From Thiomargarita sp. (GTDB lineage Bacteria; Pseudomonadota; Gammaproteobacteria; Beggiatoales; Beggiatoaceae), in contig DYNO01000022.1 in NCBI GenBank assembly GCA_020721025.1, positions 1 through 14,231 on the forward strand: a DNA stretch of 14,231 bases, in the 5' to 3' direction. Each line of letters starts with the position of its first letter. Positions within the stretch are counted from its first letter, which is position 1. Positions 1 to 7,645 of this stretch are shown here, piece after piece. The notes under the pieces were generated by a model, which was not told where the DNA came from, searched no databases, and saw nothing but the letters and a program-made list of their open reading frames with translations. The translations under genes and the position numbers were made by a program.

Positions 1-5
1 AATGA

Positions 6-165
6 TTGGCAAATAATTGACATTTAACGCTTTGCCAACCAATCCGCCTTCCTAGCTTCCTAAAACTACCCATCTCATAAGGTAGTCATTCATTGACATC
101 ATTGCCTTTTTGAAGCAATGCCCCAAGAAACCGCCCGGACATGAACGAAATAAAGCATCCGGGCG
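6..165. repeat. Cluster of four small inverted repeats
   Basis: Four successive perfect inverted repeats are visible: TTGGCAAA/TTTGCCAA (6-13 with 31-38), ACTACC/GGTAGT (65-70 with 81-86), CATTGC/GCAATG (100-105 with 115-120) and CGCCCGGA/TCCGGGCG (132-139 with 158-165). The last is GC-rich in an AT-rich setting and lies about 75 bp past the stop of the minus-strand DUF697 gene, so it could help end that transcript. No clean T-run follows on either strand, so it is not a standard intrinsic terminator. No coding frame is supported in 1-239. REP-like DNA or a structured RNA is also possible. Confidence 0.45.
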
Positions 166-239
166 TGCTCGAAAAATACATGGTCGTCATCAATTGATAC
201 AAATCCCAAAGAATCTGTCACAATTGAGATAGTTAGTAT

Positions 240-764
240 TTAAGGTTTTGCTGAAGTAGTTGTGGTACTACCTTTGTTGCTGGTGTTCAAGCTGGTGGCA
301 ACATCTTTACCTTTCGTAAATTCTGCTGCAAAATGTTCTCTCACTGCTTCTGGATCGAAATCCAAGAAAGTGCCACCTGATTCAAAGTGTTGTACGAAAA
401 CCTTACCAATAGCATAAGTCGCAGCACCGCCCAAAATAGACATACTCATCACCCCAGCTGCCGTTCCGACACCTGGCATACCTTTCGCCGCGGACGCTGC
501 GGACAACGCACCACTCAAGGGTAACACGCTACCCAGCAATGCACTGATCAACGATTTGCCTAAATTGCTAGTGAACTTGATGTTATACGTCTTGCTCAGG
601 CTGTGCAACATTTTCAGTTGAATGCCGGACAATGCCACCAAATCAAACAAAGGCACTGGCACAAGGGCAGCACCCATAGAAGCGATGACATAATTCTTGA
701 TGGTGTTGTTAGAATTGCTCAATCTCTTCGCATAATCAATCGATTGGGTTTCAGTTGATTCCAT
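240..764 (-). CDS. DUF697 (YcjF-like) membrane protein
   Basis: This 174-residue protein has the DUF697 pattern: a hydrophobic segment at about 25-50 ending in VPVPLFDLVALSGIQLKML, a Gly/Ala-rich hydrophobic stretch at about 67-120 with PGVGTAAG near 96-103, and AIGKVFVQHFESGG near 117-130. DUF697 domains occur in inner-membrane proteins, often beside or fused to GTPases; the biochemical role is poorly defined. The last 20 residues are a Ser/Thr/Asn-rich tail. The ATG follows AAAGAGA (771-777, minus strand) at SD-like spacing. No GTPase partner is adjacent and the gene appears monocistronic. The family is fairly certain; the function is not known. Confidence 0.8.
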   Translation of the reverse strand: MESTETQSIDYAKRLSNSNNTIKNYVIASMGAALVPVPLFDLVALSGIQLKMLHSLSKTYNIKFTSNLGKSLISALLGSVLPLSGALSAASAAKGMPGVGTAAGVMSMSILGGAATYAIGKVFVQHFESGGTFLDFDPEAVREHFAAEFTKGKDVATSLNTSNKGSTTTTSAKP

Positions 765-1289
765 ATTATATCTCTTTGTCTGGTATTAGAATACTGTCAG
801 GTGAACTTACAAGACAGCGTTTAGATGCTAGAATTTCATTCTAACACAAGAAATTTACATTGTGTGACACCAAACAAACTTCTTGCATTTTTTCTGAGAT
901 AGTATTATTCATTGAACTATCCATTTGAAATAGAATAATTTATTTTCATGAAGTGTCACCTCGCTCGCTAACCCTTCTCCATCTTCTCATTGATTTTTAT
1001 ATTGCATCTCTGCGCTCAAGTCTCTTATTACTAACCAGTTAAAATCTAAATGAAATTTTAAAACTGTCCGAACTGTTGTAAAATAAGCGTTGTCGGTTGT
1101 GCCAGACTATCATCGCATTTTGCTATTAGTTTGAATAGACAAAATTAATTGCTTTTCAACAAGAATACCGATGTTGTAAAATGTAAACAAGATTGTAATC
1201 AAACATCGTGGTAAAATAATAAATGATCACAAATGAATTGCTGAAACCCAGATTAGCAGGATATCTAAATCACTAACTAAGGGGGAAGA
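765..1289. other. 525-bp AT-rich divergent intergenic region
   Basis: This gap separates the minus-strand DUF697 gene from the plus-strand receiver gene, so it should hold both promoters, but no strong -35/-10 pair stands out. It contains CTGTC/GACAG (794-798 with 813-817), an intergenic repeat copy ending at 1078, and TGTTGTAAAAT twice (1074-1084 and 1172-1182). A GGGGGA Shine-Dalgarno at 1281-1286 serves the receiver gene. No coding frame of credible length was found. The only short ORF (1223-1276, 17 codons) lacks a ribosome binding site. Confidence 0.5.
1031..1078 (+). repeat. Intergenic repeat, copy 1
   Basis: The segment ending AAATTTTAAAACTGTCCGAA then CTGTTG (1053-1078) matches 24 of 26 bases with 5236-5261. 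Upstream, CAGTT-AAA-CTAAA is also shared, with a 4-base gap. Both copies are intergenic. The core AACTGTCCGAACTGTT is itself a near-palindrome (6 of 8 pairs). It may be a dispersed repeat or a shared protein-binding site. Confidence 0.5.
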
Positions 1290-1697
1290 ATGCCTAAATC
1301 TGTGATTCTCTGTGTGGATGATGAAGTTGTTATTTTGGATAGTTTAAAGATGCAACTCAAACGAGAATTTGGGGACAATTATTTTTATGAAATGGCAGAA
1401 AGCGCGGACGAAGCTTTGGAAATCCTAGATGAATTATCCGAAGATGAGGTCAATATTTTACTGTTGGTTTCGGACTGGCTCATGCCTGGAATGCGCGGTG
1501 ATGAATTTCTAGTGCTGGTACATCAAAAATTTCCCAAAACAATCAAAATTATGCTGACCGGACAGGCAGACAGTGAAGCCATTGAACGGGCAGTTAACGA
1601 AGCAAATTTATTCCGTTGCTTGTGTAAGCCTTGGGATGGAAAAGAATTACTCAAGACAATTCGTTTGGGGTTAGAACTTGCAAAAAACAATGGCTAA
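1290..1697 (+). CDS. Stand-alone response-regulator receiver protein
   Basis: This 135-residue single REC domain has the acidic pocket D10-D11, the phospho-acceptor D62 in SDWLMPGM, T90 in KIMLTGQ and the invariant K113 in the KPWD motif. It should be phosphorylated by a histidine kinase, but no output domain follows. It could therefore signal by protein contact, in the manner of CheY or a phosphorelay intermediate. The start is well set by GGGGGA at 1281-1286. The next gene begins 8 nt before this one ends and encodes an REC-histidine kinase whose receiver closely resembles this one, so the two are probably co-translated and form one pathway. The receiver call is firm; the target is unknown. 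Confidence 0.92.
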   Translation: MPKSVILCVDDEVVILDSLKMQLKREFGDNYFYEMAESADEALEILDELSEDEVNILLLVSDWLMPGMRGDEFLVLVHQKFPKTIKIMLTGQADSEAIERAVNEANLFRCLCKPWDGKELLKTIRLGLELAKNNG

Positions 1698-2874
1698 ACA
1701 AATTATCCTGTGTGTTGATGATGAACATACCATTCTGGACAGTTTGAAATTGGAATTGATAAAATTACTGGGTGATAGCTATATTATTGAAACGGCGGAA
1801 GATGCGCTGGAAGCATTGGAAGTCATTGAAAATTTGCTGTCGCGGGGCTATGAAATCCCACTTATTATATCAGATCACATTATGCCAGAGATGAAAGGGG
1901 ATGAATTTCTCAGACGCGTACATCAAATTTCGCCGAAGACGTTGAAAATTATGCTCACAGGTCAAGCCAGTATTGATGCTGTTGGAAATGCGATCAAATA
2001 CGCCCGGTTATATCGTTATATTCCAAAGCCTTGGGATGTAACCGATTTTGATTTGACCATCAAGGAAGCGTTGCACAGCTATGAACAAGAACGCAAGATT
2101 GAATACTTTTATGCGGATTTAGAACAGAAAATCGTCGAACGCACTCAAGAATTGCAAGAAAAAAATGAAATCTTATTGAAGCTAGATCAGGAAAAAAATG
2201 AGTTTTTAGGCATTGTCGCGCATGATTTAAAAAACCCACTGTCTGCGATTAAAAGCCTGTCTGGTGAAATTGAGCGTTCTATCAATAAGATACCTCAACT
2301 CCAGTTGCTCAAATTTATTCGTATTATTCAGATAGCATCCCGGCAAATGTTTAATTTAATCAATAATTTGTTCGATGTCAATGCCATAGAATCCGGCAAA
2401 ATTAACATTACTTGCCAACGACTTAACCTATTGCCAATTATCCATGCTTTGCTCGAAATTTACAGCGACCGCGCCCGTGAGAAACAGATTCATCTGCACT
2501 TTTCTAGCGAGTTCTCCGAAGGTTACGTGTTGGGAGATGAAAATATTGTGCAGCAAATTTTGGATAATCTACTCTCCAACGCGCTGAAATATTCTCCGTA
2601 TCATAAAAATATTTATGTTCGAGTTTACGCTTATCAAAATTGTATTCGCTGCGAGATTCAAGACCAAGGACCGGGTTTGAGTGCAGAAGATCAACAAAAG
2701 CTGTTTGGTAAATTCTCTCGCCTCACGCCACGCCCGACCGGACAGGAACATTCGACAGGTCTGGGGCTATTTATTGTCAAAAAATTGGTGGAGCGGCTCA
2801 ATGCAAAAGTGTGGTGCGAAAGTCAACTTAATCAAGGGACAACATTTACCTTAGAATTTATCAAATTTTCCTAA
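1690..2874 (+). CDS. Receiver-histidine kinase hybrid (REC-HisKA-HATPase)
   Basis: In this 394-residue protein the N-terminal REC domain (about 4-125) has D10-D11, phospho-acceptor D62, T90 and K113. A charged helix likely to form a coiled coil follows (about 130-172), then HisKA with phospho-acceptor H178 in AHDLKNPL. HATPase_c has the N-box (N293, N297), DxGxG at 325-329, the F-box near 339-342 and GLGL at 357-360. No membrane segment or separate sensor domain is seen, so this is a soluble kinase that its own receiver probably controls. A TTG lies in frame 12 nt upstream (1678), but the ATG at 1690 gives MAKQIILCVDDE, matching MPKSVILCVDDE of the neighbour. It overlaps the upstream gene by 8 nt, suggesting coupling. 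Confidence 0.92.
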   Translation: MAKQIILCVDDEHTILDSLKLELIKLLGDSYIIETAEDALEALEVIENLLSRGYEIPLIISDHIMPEMKGDEFLRRVHQISPKTLKIMLTGQASIDAVGNAIKYARLYRYIPKPWDVTDFDLTIKEALHSYEQERKIEYFYADLEQKIVERTQELQEKNEILLKLDQEKNEFLGIVAHDLKNPLSAIKSLSGEIERSINKIPQLQLLKFIRIIQIASRQMFNLINNLFDVNAIESGKINITCQRLNLLPIIHALLEIYSDRAREKQIHLHFSSEFSEGYVLGDENIVQQILDNLLSNALKYSPYHKNIYVRVYAYQNCIRCEIQDQGPGLSAEDQQKLFGKFSRLTPRPTGQEHSTGLGLFIVKKLVERLNAKVWCESQLNQGTTFTLEFIKFS

Positions 2875-3025
2875 TAATTAATTGATTATAAAGTATTTTA
2901 CTCTCAGGTGATGATTGCAATCTTTACAACTATTTTGCTTTTTTGTTCAAAACGTTTCTCAAAAAATATTTTTATAAACAACCTAGTTATCTTCCAACGC
3001 TGACCTATTTTTGTAAAATTATCGC

Positions 3026-4216
3026 ATGGATGTCATCAAACTCGACAATGTGAGTAAAACTTACGCTTATTATGCCCACGGGGTGGATCGTCTGCTTGAG
3101 ATTATCACTCGCAAATCTCGACATCACGCCTTTATTGCGTTGCACCCGCTGAATTTAACAATTTCTCAAGGACAAGTCGTTGGAATCATTGGTAATAACG
3201 GTGCTGGAAAAAGTACCTTATTGAAACTGATTGCCGGCACCTTGCGTCCGGACGGGGGAGGGGCAACAATTCATGGACGAGTTGCTGCATTATTGGAATT
3301 GGGAACGGGATTTCATCCAGAAATGAGTGGACGAGAAAATGTGTATCTCAGTGGTACAATGATGGGCTTATCGTTGGGCGAGATTGAGGCGTTATATCCT
3401 GAAATCGTTGTATTTGCGGACATTGGCGACTTTATGGAACAGCCGGTGAAAACTTACTCGTCGGGCATGTTTATGCGCCTAGCATTTGCTGTGGCAACGT
3501 GTGTTGAGCCAGATATTCTGATTGTTGATGAGGCATTATCGGTCGGGGATGGAGCATTTGCGCGCAAGTCGTTTAACCGATTTATGCAATTTAAACAATC
3601 AGGTAAGACGATTTTATTTTGCTCACACTCCATGTATCAAGTGGAGGCAATTTGCGACCGCGTGTTATGGTTGGATAAAGGGCAGGTGCGACTTGATGGC
3701 ATTCCCAGCGAGGTGATCAGTGCTTATAACGAATTCAGTTTAAGCCAAACTCAAGCCACCGTTCCGCAACAATTCAGTCAGTTAGCTGTGGTTGCTGGGA
3801 CTGCGAAAATTGACACGATTACTGTAGCCGTTGATGGTGTGCCGGGCAAAGAATTGGATGTCATCAGTCAAATCAGTGAGTTATTGGTGACGGTGAGTTT
3901 TCGTTTTGACCCGCAATTACCACCGCCGAGTGTTGCCCTCGTGTTTTTTGCCGCCGATGGTCGTATTATTAGCAGTACGGGAAGCAAACAGGACGGTTTA
4001 ACATTGACACAACATCAACCTGGACAGGCAAAAGTGCGTATCAACTTTCCGCAACTTGCGCTTTTAAAAGGTGAATATTGGCTTGATGTTTATTTGTTAT
4101 GCGAAAATGCGCTGCACGTTTATGATCATGCGAACACGGTCGCCAGTTTGAAAGTTCGCCAAAAAGGTCTAGAACTGGGTGTGGTGATGTTGACACATCG
4201 GTGGGAACAGATTTGA
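3026..4216 (+). CDS. Wzt-type polysaccharide ABC exporter, ATPase subunit
   Basis: This 396-residue protein has an ABC nucleotide-binding domain at about 1-240: Walker A GNNGAGKST (56-64), signature SSGM (145-148, in place of LSGG) with R151, Walker B ILIVDE (164-169), and H-loop H201. The long N-terminal approach to Walker A and the MSGRENVYLSG stretch (100-110) are typical of the Wzt/TagH subfamily, which exports O-antigen or other cell-surface glycans with a Wzm-type permease. Residues about 255-395 form a beta-rich Wzt C-terminal domain, which in the family binds the glycan end. No permease or glycosyltransferase gene is present here, so it is an orphan in this window. The ATG lacks a clear Shine-Dalgarno. 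The subfamily is confident; the substrate is unknown. Confidence 0.9.
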   Translation: MDVIKLDNVSKTYAYYAHGVDRLLEIITRKSRHHAFIALHPLNLTISQGQVVGIIGNNGAGKSTLLKLIAGTLRPDGGGATIHGRVAALLELGTGFHPEMSGRENVYLSGTMMGLSLGEIEALYPEIVVFADIGDFMEQPVKTYSSGMFMRLAFAVATCVEPDILIVDEALSVGDGAFARKSFNRFMQFKQSGKTILFCSHSMYQVEAICDRVLWLDKGQVRLDGIPSEVISAYNEFSLSQTQATVPQQFSQLAVVAGTAKIDTITVAVDGVPGKELDVISQISELLVTVSFRFDPQLPPPSVALVFFAADGRIISSTGSKQDGLTLTQHQPGQAKVRINFPQLALLKGEYWLDVYLLCENALHVYDHANTVASLKVRQKGLELGVVMLTHRWEQI

Positions 4217-4302
4217 TAACGCTGTTGATTCAAAATGCTGGATCGTAAATTTCTTCAAATAAAATAACAGCTTCTGAATCCACATACGCCGACTCAAAAC
4301 CG

Positions 4303-4333
4303 TTGACTTAACAGTTACGTCCTGATCTATAAT
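4303..4333 (+). promoter_or_regulatory. Possible sigma-70 promoter for the DUF4124 gene
   Basis: TTGACT (4303-4308) and a perfect TATAAT (4328-4333) lie upstream of the DUF4124 gene. The spacer is 19 bp, longer than the preferred 17, so strength is uncertain. The predicted leader of about 115 nt would carry the two palindromes at 4383-4408. Confidence 0.4.
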
Positions 4334-4382
4334 AGTAATTCATACATCTCATGTAAACAGGCTTGATATAACCGCTTTCTGG

Positions 4383-4408
4383 CACAATTGTGTTAAGTTG
4401 TCGCGACA
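4383..4408. promoter_or_regulatory. Two adjacent perfect 10-bp palindromes
   Basis: CACAATTGTG (4383-4392) and TGTCGCGACA (4399-4408) are each perfectly self-complementary, with centres 16 bp apart. They lie between the probable promoter and the start of the DUF4124 gene. They may be operator sites for dimeric regulators; no regulator is identified. Confidence 0.3.
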
Positions 4409-4443
4409 GTGCGAAAGAAAGTATGTTTTTGCAAACTGAATTT

Positions 4444-4448
4444 AGGAG
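4444..4448 (+). promoter_or_regulatory. Ribosome binding site setting the DUF4124 start
   Basis: AGGAG lies 8 nt before the ATG at 4457. This supports that start over the in-frame GTG at 4409, which would put 16 charged, Cys-containing residues in front of the signal peptide. Confidence 0.75.
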
Positions 4449-4456
4449 AAAATACA

Positions 4457-5152
4457 ATGCAATTTCCGCAAGTTACTCATTTCGTTTTATTACTCTACTT
4501 TTTCGCGCCCCTTTCCCATGTTCAGGCGTATCAATGTTGGACGGATGAAAATGGAAATACTGCGTGTGGGGATGTAGTGCCTCCGCAACATTCGCAAAAG
4601 GGATTTAAAGAGGTGAATCCACAAGGGGCGTTGGTGGATCAAGTGGGACGGGCGAAAACTCCAGAAGAGATTGCCGCGGAAAAACGGGTGGCGCAACAGA
4701 AAATCAAGGATGAAGAAGAGCAGAAAAAACGTGAAGGGGAAGAACAAAAATTGTTGATGCAATTCAGTTCTGAAAATGACATTGCTGTGCAACGAGATCA
4801 GCAACTGACGACTATCGACACGGGTATTGCCATCACCGAGTCGCAAATCAATAGCTTGCGTAAAAATCTCACGGACATGGAAAAAACTTTAGATGAAATG
4901 GATGTGCATAAAATCCTGAATAAGCAACAGCGGGAAACACAACGGGCGCGCACTTCGGAAAATATCGAGGCGATTAAGCATAACATGAAGTATTTGCAAG
5001 AAAATCTCGATAGCAAACACAAGGAGCGGGATAAAGTTGAAAAAGAATTTGCTGAATATTTAGTGCGTTACAAAGACATCATGAGCCGCCGCCGCAAGAC
5101 AACTTCCGAAGGAGAAACCGCAGCAGCCTCCCCATCAACTGAAGGGAATTGA
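4457..5152 (+). CDS. Secreted DUF4124-domain coiled-coil protein
   Basis: This 231-residue protein has a signal peptide at 1-24: hydrophobic FVLLLYFFAPL, then HVQA with likely cleavage before Y25. A short DUF4124 domain follows at once (YQCWTDENGNTACGDVVPP, 25-43) with two Cys that may pair. The rest (about 68-212) is highly charged and probably forms long coiled-coil helices, ending in a Ser/Thr/Ala-rich tail. DUF4124 proteins are common periplasmic or envelope proteins of gammaproteobacteria with no defined activity. The AGGAG at 4444-4448 fixes the start. No operon partner is evident: 240 bp separate it from the upstream gene and an intergenic repeat lies downstream. Confidence 0.85.
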   Translation: MQFPQVTHFVLLLYFFAPLSHVQAYQCWTDENGNTACGDVVPPQHSQKGFKEVNPQGALVDQVGRAKTPEEIAAEKRVAQQKIKDEEEQKKREGEEQKLLMQFSSENDIAVQRDQQLTTIDTGIAITESQINSLRKNLTDMEKTLDEMDVHKILNKQQRETQRARTSENIEAIKHNMKYLQENLDSKHKERDKVEKEFAEYLVRYKDIMSRRRKTTSEGETAAASPSTEGN

Positions 5153-5180
5153 TTCAGAATTTTATGGTATTTGCTCATCG

Positions 5181-5261
5181 CAATCATTTGGACAGTTTTT
5201 TTATAATCATCTGCGAAATCAATCAGTTGAAAGCTAAATTTTAAAACTGTCTGAACGGTTG
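5181..5261. repeat. Intergenic repeat copy 2 with an imperfect inverted repeat
   Basis: Arm 5181-5203 (containing GGACAGTTTTTTTA) is the imperfect inverse of 5239-5261 (containing TTTTAAAACTGTCTGAA), with 16 of 23 positions complementary. The right arm plus flank (5236-5261) matches 24 of 26 bases with 1053-1078. The element ends 5 bp before the ATG at 5267 and 53 bp before the preferred ubiI-like start. It may be a small MITE- or REP-like unit or a regulatory hairpin. Copy 1 has only the right arm. Confidence 0.5.
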
Positions 5262-5314
5262 CATCAATGATGGCATTGCTAAAATATCGAAATTGTCGGG
5301 ATCCAACACTTTTT

Positions 5315-6535
5315 ATGAAAACCCATTATGATATTGTGATTGTAGGCAGTGGCATGGTTGGCAACACGCTCGCTTGCGCCCTGTTACAACAAGGTTTACA
5401 CGTCGCGATCATCGAAGCCACACCCGCCCAGCCGATCTCGTTGCAAATCTTAGATTTACGCACTTTTGCGATTACCCGTGCCTCACAGCGAATTTTCACT
5501 CACATTGGTGCATGGCAAATGATGTGTGATTTACGTGTCAGCCCGTTTCAACAAATGCACGTTTGGGATGAAAACGGTAACGGGTTGATTCATTTCGATA
5601 GCACTGAAATTCACGAACCGATTTTAGGACACATTGTCGAACAAAGTGTGATACAAACTGCCCTACTTGCTCGTTTGGCACAACATGAAAATTTGACGTG
5701 GTACCGTCCCGCAAAAGTCAGCTATTTTCAACTGACTACCCAAACCATGCAATTAACGCTTGACGATGAACAGATTTTAACCACAAAACTGTTAGTCGGC
5801 GCGGAAGGGGCAAATTCCACATTACGCACCGCAGCCGGCATTCCATATCAGATGCAAGATTATGGACAGCAAGCGATTGTTGCAAATATCAAAACGTCGC
5901 TACCGCATCAACACACAGCATGGCAGCGATTTTTAAGTACGGGCCCCTTGGCATTTTTACCCCTCAAAGATGAGCATGAATGTTCTATCGTGTGGAGTGC
6001 GGATACTCCGGTGGCACAGCAATTAATGCGTTTGGATAAAACTGCATTTTTACAACAACTGACGCAAGCCTTTGAATACAAACTGGGAGATGTGCTTGAA
6101 TGTGGTCAGCGGGCGATTTTTCCATTGCAACGTCGTCATGCTAAAAACTATATACAACAACGTCTTGCCTTAGTCGGTGATGCCGCACACACAATCCACC
6201 CTTTAGCGGGACAAGGGGTAAATTTAGGATTATTAGATGCAGCGACGCTCAGTCAAGTGATTGAAGATGCAAGAATAAATCATCGTGATTTTGGACATCA
6301 TACTGTATTGCGACGTTATGAACGGTGGCGTAAGGGTGAAACCTTAGCGATGATGATGGCAATGGATGGTTTTAAAGGTATTTTTGCAAGTCAATCGCCG
6401 CTGCTACAATGGACACGTTCTTTTGGTTTAAATATCAGTAATATCACAATCCCAGTGAAACAACTCATGATGCGACATGCGATGGGATTAACCGGAGATT
6501 TACCCCGGATGGCAGCGCAACACTGTGAAACTTAA
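5315..6535 (+). CDS. FAD-dependent ubiquinone-biosynthesis hydroxylase (UbiI/UbiH family)
   Basis: This 406-residue flavoprotein monooxygenase has the N-terminal FAD-binding GSGMVG (11-16) with E34 at the ribose-binding position, the DG-type motif GAEGANSTLR (162-171), and the family hallmark GDAAHTIHPLAGQGVNLG (288-305). The GHIVE stretch (105-109) and the C-terminal MRHAMGL fit UbiI (VisC), which hydroxylates C5 of the aromatic ring of the ubiquinone precursor using O2 and NAD(P)H. UbiF and UbiH are close relatives and are not excluded. An in-frame ATG at 5267 would add 16 residues with no family counterpart, so MKTHYDIVIV is preferred, although neither start has a good Shine-Dalgarno. The perM-like gene starts 9 nt after its stop, indicating an operon. 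Confidence 0.88.
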   Translation: MKTHYDIVIVGSGMVGNTLACALLQQGLHVAIIEATPAQPISLQILDLRTFAITRASQRIFTHIGAWQMMCDLRVSPFQQMHVWDENGNGLIHFDSTEIHEPILGHIVEQSVIQTALLARLAQHENLTWYRPAKVSYFQLTTQTMQLTLDDEQILTTKLLVGAEGANSTLRTAAGIPYQMQDYGQQAIVANIKTSLPHQHTAWQRFLSTGPLAFLPLKDEHECSIVWSADTPVAQQLMRLDKTAFLQQLTQAFEYKLGDVLECGQRAIFPLQRRHAKNYIQQRLALVGDAAHTIHPLAGQGVNLGLLDAATLSQVIEDARINHRDFGHHTVLRRYERWRKGETLAMMMAMDGFKGIFASQSPLLQWTRSFGLNISNITIPVKQLMMRHAMGLTGDLPRMAAQHCET

Positions 6536-6539
6536 GGAG
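6534..6539 (+). promoter_or_regulatory. Ribosome binding site overlapping the upstream stop
   Basis: AAGGAG overlaps the TAA stop of the ubiI-like gene (6533-6535) and lies 5 nt before the perM-like ATG at 6545, consistent with translational coupling of the two genes. Confidence 0.7.
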
Positions 6540-6544
6540 AAATC

Positions 6545-7618
6545 ATGATTAATGTTATTCGCCAATGGTTCCACCATTACTTTTCTGATCCGCAAGCGGT
6601 TTTACTAGCTATTTTATTAATCAGTGGCTTAACTATCCTCATGACCATGAGCCACATGCTTGCGCCGGTGCTTGCCAGTCTTGTTATCGCTTATCTATTA
6701 GAAGGACTTGTCAAACTGCTCCAAACATGGCGAATCCCGCGTTGGTTGGCGATTTCGATTGTATTCTCGCTATTTTTTACCCTCATGGTATTTTTAATCT
6801 TGGTGCTGCTCCCGATACTTTCCTATCAATCGAGTCAGTTTATTCTGCAAGAATTACCCAATATGACCATACGGGGACAAGAATTATTGATGCAATTACC
6901 ACAGCATTATCCTGAATTCGTATCGCCGGCTCAAATTGACAACTTGCTTAATTCCATCCGCACCGGTGTGAAGGATTTCGGACAATTTATTTTGTCTTAT
7001 TCGCTTGCCTCGATTCCCATTATTATTACCCTAGCGATTTATTTAATCTTGGTGCCGCTATTGGTATTTTTCTTTTTGAAAGATAAAGAAATTTTGCTCA
7101 AGTGGCTGGTCAGTTTTCTCCCCAAGGAACATGCGATTGCGAAAAAAGTGTGGCAGGAGACCGACATTCAAATGGGAAACTACATTCGCGGCAAGGTGAA
7201 TGAAATTTTCATCGTGGCGATGTTTACCTATATTCCATTTGTTATCATGGAGTTGCATTACGCACCGTTATTGGCAGTATTGACAGGTTTATCGGTCATT
7301 GTGCCGTATGTGGGTTCAATTATCGTGACGATTCCGGTAGTATTGGTCGCGTATTTTCAATGGGGCTTGGATTCAAGTTTTTGGTGGTTAATGGGAATAT
7401 ACGTGACGATTCATGTACTTGACGGAAATATTTTAGTGCCGATTTTGTTCTCGGAAGCGGTGAATTTGCATCCGGTTGCGATCATTGTGGCGGTTTTGGT
7501 ATTTGGGGGATTTTGGGGATTTTGGGGGATTTTCTTTGCAATTCCACTGGCAACGTTGGTGAAAGCCCTGTTGAATGCGTGGCCCCGCGCTCCTTTGAAA
7601 GAAAAATCATCAAGTTGA
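6545..7618 (+). CDS. AI-2E family transporter / PerM-like permease
   Basis: This 357-residue membrane protein matches the usual length of the family. Hydrophobic segments lie at about 16-34, 35-53, 67-92, 148-176 and in several C-terminal helices (about 220-275, 280-300 and 308-345). The long soluble loop between TM3 and TM4 and the conserved VPYVGSIIVTIPVV (252-265) are typical of the AI-2E/PerM family. Members include the AI-2 exporter TqsA, sodium/proton antiporters and uncharacterised PerM proteins, so the substrate cannot be set. It is a good match to plain PerM of gammaproteobacteria. A 9-bp GGGGATTTT triplicate (7506-7533) encodes Gly/Phe/Trp in a late helix. It forms an operon with the upstream hydroxylase gene. 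Confidence 0.88.
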   Translation: MINVIRQWFHHYFSDPQAVLLAILLISGLTILMTMSHMLAPVLASLVIAYLLEGLVKLLQTWRIPRWLAISIVFSLFFTLMVFLILVLLPILSYQSSQFILQELPNMTIRGQELLMQLPQHYPEFVSPAQIDNLLNSIRTGVKDFGQFILSYSLASIPIIITLAIYLILVPLLVFFFLKDKEILLKWLVSFLPKEHAIAKKVWQETDIQMGNYIRGKVNEIFIVAMFTYIPFVIMELHYAPLLAVLTGLSVIVPYVGSIIVTIPVVLVAYFQWGLDSSFWWLMGIYVTIHVLDGNILVPILFSEAVNLHPVAIIVAVLVFGGFWGFWGIFFAIPLATLVKALLNAWPRAPLKEKSSS

Positions 7619-7645
7619 CCTGCCAATACGTTTGGAATTTATCTT

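Noticed and set aside
783..812. TTGTAA-18-TAATAC (minus strand) as promoter of the DUF697 gene
   Set aside because: The implied start point falls in the AAAGAGA ribosome binding site, and the boxes are weak in AT-rich DNA.
1074..1182. TGTTGTAAAAT repeated twice as an iteron-like origin
   Set aside because: There are only two copies 98 bp apart in AT-rich DNA, with no DnaA boxes or replication gene.
1223..1276. 17-codon ORF ending just before the receiver gene, as a leader peptide
   Set aside because: It has no Shine-Dalgarno, no run of one regulatory amino acid and no attenuator hairpin before 1290.
4221..4271. GCTGTT/AACAGC as terminator of the Wzt-type gene
   Set aside because: The 6-bp stem spans a loop of about 40 nt and no T-run follows.
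4490..4846. 118-residue minus-strand ORF opposite the DUF4124 gene
   Set aside because: It is an antisense shadow of a gene with a clear signal peptide, DUF4124 motif and ribosome binding site, and its translation has no domain.
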